DNA of 64,000 nucleotides from Zonotrichia leucophrys gambelii. Lineage: Eukaryota; Chordata; Aves; Passeriformes; Passerellidae. Shown here piece by piece: positions 59,386 through 64,000 of this stretch. The translations under genes were made by a program, and so were the position numbers. The stretch lies in NCBI RefSeq assembly GCF_028769735.1, contig NC_088169.1:43801229-43865228 (forward strand). Reading direction: 5' to 3'. The notes beneath the pieces are model-generated. The model did not search any database. It was not told the DNA's origin and saw only the letters and a program-made list of their open reading frames with translations. Numbering within the stretch: the stretch's first letter is position 1; every line of letters begins with the position of its first letter.

Positions 59386-59636
59386 AATAAATTACCCTAA
59401 AATATACACTTAAAATATAATGTATAATATCTGTGAATTTTTTAATGAAAGCAGTTCCATAATCAAGACTTGATTGTGCTGCATTTTTATTTTCCTTCAG
59501 AGATTTTACAGCAATGAGATGCTTTATTCTTTCTGTAAAGGTTGAGTACACAGAGAGAAGGACTAGGTCAAGTTATATGAGAGGGTTTAATTTTTTTTGT
59601 GAGATTTCCCATTGTTTCTTTCTATTACTTTCACTT

Positions 59637-59968
59637 AGAATCATGGAATCAAGATTGGAAGAGACCTTTAAGATCAACCCATCAACCCCTGACTCACTAA
59701 ATGATATAACCCAATGCCAGATCCAGATTCCAGATCTTTTGAACTCCTCCAGGGATAGTGACTCCACCAGCTCCCAGGTAACCTATTCCAATGCCTGGCC
59801 ACCACAACAGTAAAGATATTTTTTCAAATATCAATTCTGAATATCCCCTGTCTCAGTTTAAGGCCATTTCCTCCAGTCCTCTCACTGCAGGCATGGTAGA
59901 AGAGACCAGCATCCTCCCGGCTATAACCTCCTGTCAGGTAGCTGTAGAAAGCAATGGGATCTCCCCTG
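59637..59968 (-). mobile_element. CR1 LINE, 330-bp 3' fragment
   Basis: The tail AGAATCATGGAATCAAG is at the left. It is followed by TTGGAAGAGACCTTTAAGAT, AGTGACTCCACCAGCTCCCA, CCTATTCCAATGCCTGGCCA, CTGTCTCAGTTTAAGGCCAT and CTCCTGTCAGGTAGCTGTAG. The element is a minus-strand CR1 truncated on its 5' side near 59968. Open frames of 64-99 codons across it are decayed. Confidence 0.88.
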
Positions 59969-60611
59969 ATTACAAGGGATTACAAGAAAAAATATTTCTT
60001 CTTGTAATTTGAATAGTTGGGGGAAAATTAAATTTTTTTGCAACAATGTTATCTCACTTCATCCTTGTTCTTACAGGATTACATATTCTGAAGCCTCACA
60101 AGGAGTTGAGGCTTTCTAGTTATATACTTAAATCCCTCACCACTCATTATCTTGTATTGATTTTGACAGTCTTATTTTAGCCTGTTAATCTTCTCACCAA
60201 TCCACTGTATGTATTAAATACTGCCAAAGTCCAAATTTTGTAACATAGGTTTTAATTTTAAAAATAATTCTTTGCCAGTATTGAAAAGTTTTGTTAGTAT
60301 TGTAAGATATATAAGCACCTGGGAAAGAGCATAACACTGTTACTCCGAAGTGGTATACAATGGGCCTTTGTTGCAAATGGAATTTACACTACTTTCTTAA
60401 AACCAGTCTGCTTAATCTGATGGAAATCATACTATGGAGGATCTCTATTTTGACTGAGACTGTTTTTTCTACATTTAATTCTAATGGAATGAAAATTATA
60501 TTTTTCATTTCACAAGTGTCTGCTAGGACAGTTGTTACAAATATTTAGGGCAAGACTATCTACAATAGGACCTATTGACTCTACTGTATTTATGCTGGTC
60601 TTATGCCTGAT
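59969..60611. other. spacer between CR1 copies
   Basis: AT-rich, with no gene. An inverted repeat with a 10-bp stem is at 59979-60008, at the truncated end of the preceding CR1. Confidence 0.55.
59979..60008 (+). repeat. inverted repeat, 10-bp perfect stem
   Basis: ATTACAAGAA (59979-59988) and TTCTTGTAAT (59999-60008) are perfect complements around a 10-base AT-rich loop. GATTACAAG also occurs just upstream at 59968-59976 as a direct repeat. Confidence 0.85.
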
Positions 60612-60861
60612 CACAGAACCATCAAAGTTGGAAGAGACCTTCAAGATCCTCTGGTGCAACCCAGCACCACCATGGTCATCCCTAAGTGATACTCCCAGTG
60701 CCACACCACACACTTGAGCTTTTGGAGTTGGTGACTCCACCACCTCCCTAGGCAACTTATTCTGATACCTAACCACACTTTCAGTGAATTATTATTTTTC
60801 CAATGTCTAATCAGAACCTCTCCTGATGCACCTTAATGCCATTCCCTCTGATGTCGTCTTG
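60612..60861 (-). mobile_element. CR1 LINE, 3' fragment, left arm of an inverted pair
   Basis: CACAGAACCATCAAAGTTGG and AAGAGACCTTCAAGATC open a minus-strand CR1. ACTCCACCACCTCCCTAGGC, TTATTCTGATACCTAACCAC and CACCTTAATGCCATTCCCTC follow. It stops near 60861, where a second CR1 in the other orientation starts with no visible spacer. Confidence 0.83.
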
Positions 60862-61250
60862 TTCAGCCTGGTTAAGAGCAGCCCACAGCTTCCTCATGAG
60901 CGAGGGTGGAGGGGCAGGTACTGATCTCTTCTCATTGTTGTGACCCATGACAGGACCTGAGGGAATGGCTGAAATTGTGTCAGGGGAGGTTTAGGTTGGA
61001 TTTTAAAAGAAATTCTTCACTTAGCGGTTGGTTAGGTACTGGAACAGGCTCCCCAGGGAAGTGGATATAGCACCAGCCTGTCTGAGTTCAAGAACCATTT
61101 GGACAATGCTCTCGGGCACAGGGTGTTACTCTTGGGGTGTCCCTTGCAGGGCCAGAAGCTGGACTTGATGGCCCTTGTGGGTCCCTTCCAACTCAGGAAG
61201 GGATTTCAGGATCCTATAATTTTTTTAAAGGATTCTATGATTCAATGATT
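60862..61250 (+). mobile_element. CR1 LINE, 3' fragment, right arm of an inverted pair
   Basis: Sense-strand CR1 text: TTCAGCCTGGTTAAGAGCAG, GACAGGACCTGAGGGAATGG, TCAGGGGAGGTTTAGGTTGG, GGTACTGGAACAGGCTCCCC, GGACTTGATGGCCCTTGTGG, GGTCCCTTCCAACTCAGGAA, and the tail GGATTCTATGATTCAATGAT at the right end. A 15-base filler (about 61219-61233) splits the tail. The copy is about 390 bp and 5'-truncated at the joint with the minus-strand copy. Confidence 0.88.
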
Positions 61251-64000
61251 TTTCTCATTTGTGCCTTAAGTTTTTCAAGTTTTCTCCATTGGTCTCAATT
61301 TAAAGTTTTCCAAATAATTAAGACACATTTATGATTATTTACAACATCCCTCTGAGGTACATAAAGATCACATAGAAATAATGTGGTGTATTACTGAAAT
61401 TCAACCTACAGCAATGTGATACCTGCAGCTGAGTAAATAATGTATGCAAAATAATTTTTAACAATGCCAGGAAGGAAATGAAAAGCAGTTTTAATTAATA
61501 GAACACCAAGAAAAAGGTCTTAGGCATATAGCTTACAATTTAGTGAATTAGAATTCAATTAGCATAGTGACATTGCTATAAAAAAAACAAAATTACAGAT
61601 CTGTGACAGTCACCTGGCATTATATTCATTGACTGAACTTAATTTAACTGCCCAAAACTTAGGTCAACCCTGCCAGGTGTTATTAGTAGGGTTCCTATGC
61701 ACTTTTGTAAGATATTTTTCTGTTAATGGATGCAATAATGTTTGTGATGCTATTTTGCTCATCCTTGCTTATCTGCATCCCAAAAAGACTTTGTATTGCC
61801 TTAGATCAGGCACTCTATTTACCAATGTTTTGTGGATGTCCTGGAGACCTTAGATGTCTGAAATTAGTCTGGGCACCTATGCTTATGCAGATGGAACAGG
61901 CATGAGGGATTTCAAAGAGACTTCAGAGTGCAGATGCCCAGAGTGGGATTTGGCTCCAAATTAAGAAGATTATACACAAGCATTTATATTCAAATTACAT
62001 GTCTAAGGCCTTGTAGTCATTGGAAGTCAATGACTTAATTAACTTACCCAAACATAGGCATCCAACAGTCTATGATGGGCCTCAGGAGATTCTCCTGACT
62101 GTTCCCTTACCTTACATTCAGAACATCCATGCTTCTATTGGTGCTATTTTGCATCTGCCAGCAATATCTCTGCATCTTTTGTTCCTCAGACTGTATGAAC
62201 TGGCACTAAATGCCCACATGAAAGGAAGTAAATAAAGTCCCTAATCAACATAGGGACTGAAATCTGAAGATGCATTTAACTGACTATATAGGATGTGTTT
62301 AATGTCTAAAATCTGGAGTTTAAGTGCATTTACAAAGTCCAAAGGAATTAAATTTACTAATATCAAGAACTTTGCTATTGCATCTTACCTGGAAGAGTGT
62401 GTATCCTCCCTCCTGCTCATTAGTCATGGCAAGTACTTTTTGACTTCTGTGAAAGTCAGTGTTGCTTGATTCAATGTAGTAATAACAGAAGGCAATGCTT
62501 GATTGGCTTCTTTGCCATTTAGTGTTTATATAATTGGATTTCCTAAGGGAAGAAGGAACTTGAATATGACTTGAGGTAATTCTGATTTCACTACCAGGAA
62601 GTGACTGGTTTAGTGTAAGCCACCCTGCAGGGCTAACACAGTCTGGCAGAGATTTGTCATATCTGTGTATGCAGTGTTTGGTCCTGGGGCTTCTTTTAAC
62701 CCTTCTAGCCTTAGGACACAATTCTTAATGTGTTGATGCTTTTTATCTGTTAAAAGTGCTTGAAATTATATGAGAGTATCTTTTGGCTTATCAGAATTAA
62801 GTTGATATACTATGAAATTGAAGGCATGCAATGAATTTGCAGAAGTGTGGCACAAGGGATATGTGTGGACCTTTCAGGATACCACATTCTGCAGAATGCT
62901 GGGATGTGAAAGGATACAGATGCTGTAGTTTTGTGCAATGTTCCTCCTCTTGAGATTCAACTCTGGAGTATATTGTCTTTTGTGCTATGCTTTGTTTTCA
63001 CCCTAGAAAGAACTATTTACTTCACCTAGAAAGAGAGGTTGGTGGTAAGTTAATCCTTGACATGGAAAATTGTGGAAGGAGGATGCAAGGATTTAGAACT
63101 TTAAATTTCCAAGAAAGATTAAAAAAGCTTTTATGACAAGCTTAATTATTGTTAAGTATAGTTCATTTTAGGTTATGAGAATCATGATTCTAATAATGTA
63201 TTTCTATAAAAATGATTGAAAAGTGAATTTCTATGCAAGGACAATATATTTTTTCCTTTATAAGTAAATACCTTTAAAAGTAAATATCAGTATCATTTGG
63301 TTTTTGCCACCATAAATTCTATTATCAGTGCAATTTTCATGTGAAAGTTGTTGTGTTGATCAAATGTTAGCCATTCTAAATTCATCCATTTAAATGATGG
63401 ACCTAAGTTAACATTCTAGTTGAGCTCTCTGTTTTTCCTACACAGTGTATTGGATTTTCATGGTAAGGTTTTGGTAAAAGAGTGGCTTCTGTGAGAAAAC
63501 ACCAGAAGTTTTTCCTGGGTCTGATAATGGTGTTCATACAGAACAAAAGGTCAACAAGGGTAGAAAGCCTACTGATAACAATAAAAGTCTTTAAAATTGG
63601 AAAAGACAGAGAGAACACAGAGAAAAGATGTGAGAACATAGAGATGCCAAAGAACAGAATTATGTCCTGATTAAAACAGATCATGACATAGAGATCCATC
63701 AATTTTAATGCAATACAGCAAAAGTACTTTGGTGTATCAGGGGAAAAAAACCATTATGGATATGTAAAGGCTAGTTTAATTTTAAAATTATTTTCCTTTG
63801 CATTTACTAATCATTTCCAGTCAGGAAATGATAATTCTGGAAAATATGGGGTGTTTTTCTTTTGTTGGTTGCTCTCATCCTCTAAAATTATTGGTGAATT
63901 TGTAGCTCCAAAGGAATGGAAAAAAAATTAGGATCTTGAAATGTATTCCTGGATAATTAAAAAAAATGGGAAGAGAAGTGATATGAATTGTATATAAAAT
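61251..64000. other. non-genic DNA
   Basis: No gene, RNA or transposon recognised in the last 2.75 kb. The longest open frame of the window (133 codons, minus, 62320-62721) starts at TTG rather than ATG and has no known motif. Confidence 0.5.

Larger units (their letters stand above)
57061..59636. other. non-genic DNA
   Basis: No gene or transposon recognised. A 36-bp tandem duplication is at 57705-57774, and a T-rich tract with G runs is at about 59281-59385. Confidence 0.55.

Noticed and set aside
62320..62721. Longest open frame of the window, 133 codons on the minus strand
   Set aside because: Begins with TTG rather than ATG, has no recognisable domain and stands in AT-rich DNA without promoter or splice context. 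It is best seen as chance.
1..64000. tRNA, rRNA, snRNA, CRISPR array or bacterial-type operon
   Set aside because: I looked for tRNA-like box A/B pairs, spaced direct repeats and dense coding and saw none. The content is that of a vertebrate gene desert.

Overview
The window looks like 64 kb of an AT-rich, gene-poor stretch of a bird chromosome, most likely a passerine. The bird call rests on transposon content read directly from the sequence. There are ten CR1 LINE fragments, most keeping the hallmark 3' tail (repeats of ATTCTATGAT or its complement), and several avian endogenous retrovirus (ERV) LTRs, including two of the family that ends in GGTTAAACCAC(A/G)ACA. The passerine call is an inference from the LTR families and is less sure. 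I found no host protein-coding exon, tRNA, rRNA, snRNA, CpG island or CRISPR array. All open frames are short (133 codons at most) and resemble no family I know, except remnants of the CR1 reverse transcriptase on the minus strand between 47.1 and 48.8 kb.

Layout. 1-6.2 kb: AT-rich DNA with two solo LTRs on the plus strand, at 1605-2690 (with a perfect 5-bp target-site duplication) and 5789-6169. 6.2-26.9 kb: mostly unique-looking DNA with a compound trinucleotide microsatellite (10.75-10.84 kb), a short CR1 tail (15.2 kb) and one CR1 (20.8 kb). 26.9-39.2 kb: an LTR at 26911-27455, CR1 pieces at 28.0, 34.0 and 34.8 kb, an LTR of the same family in the opposite orientation at 37954-38330, and a second LTR-like unit at 38820-39170. 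40-49 kb: a CR1 internal piece (40.75 kb) and the largest element, a 1.8-kb CR1 with a decayed reverse transcriptase (47.1-48.9 kb). 52-57 kb: a long pyrimidine tract, a GC-rich LTR-like block (53.4-53.9 kb) and simple repeats. 59.6-61.25 kb: three CR1 copies, two of which abut 5' end to 5' end. 61.25-64 kb: nothing recognised.

No set of genes works together here. Eight of ten CR1 copies lie on the minus strand. If the window is intronic, this would fit a host transcript on the plus strand, but the numbers are too small to prove it. I did not find a previously undescribed biological system. The observations most worth a second look are the inverted CR1 pair, the intact solo-LTR insertion, the GC-rich LTR-like block at 53.4 kb, and a possible conserved regulatory element around 17.6-17.75 kb.
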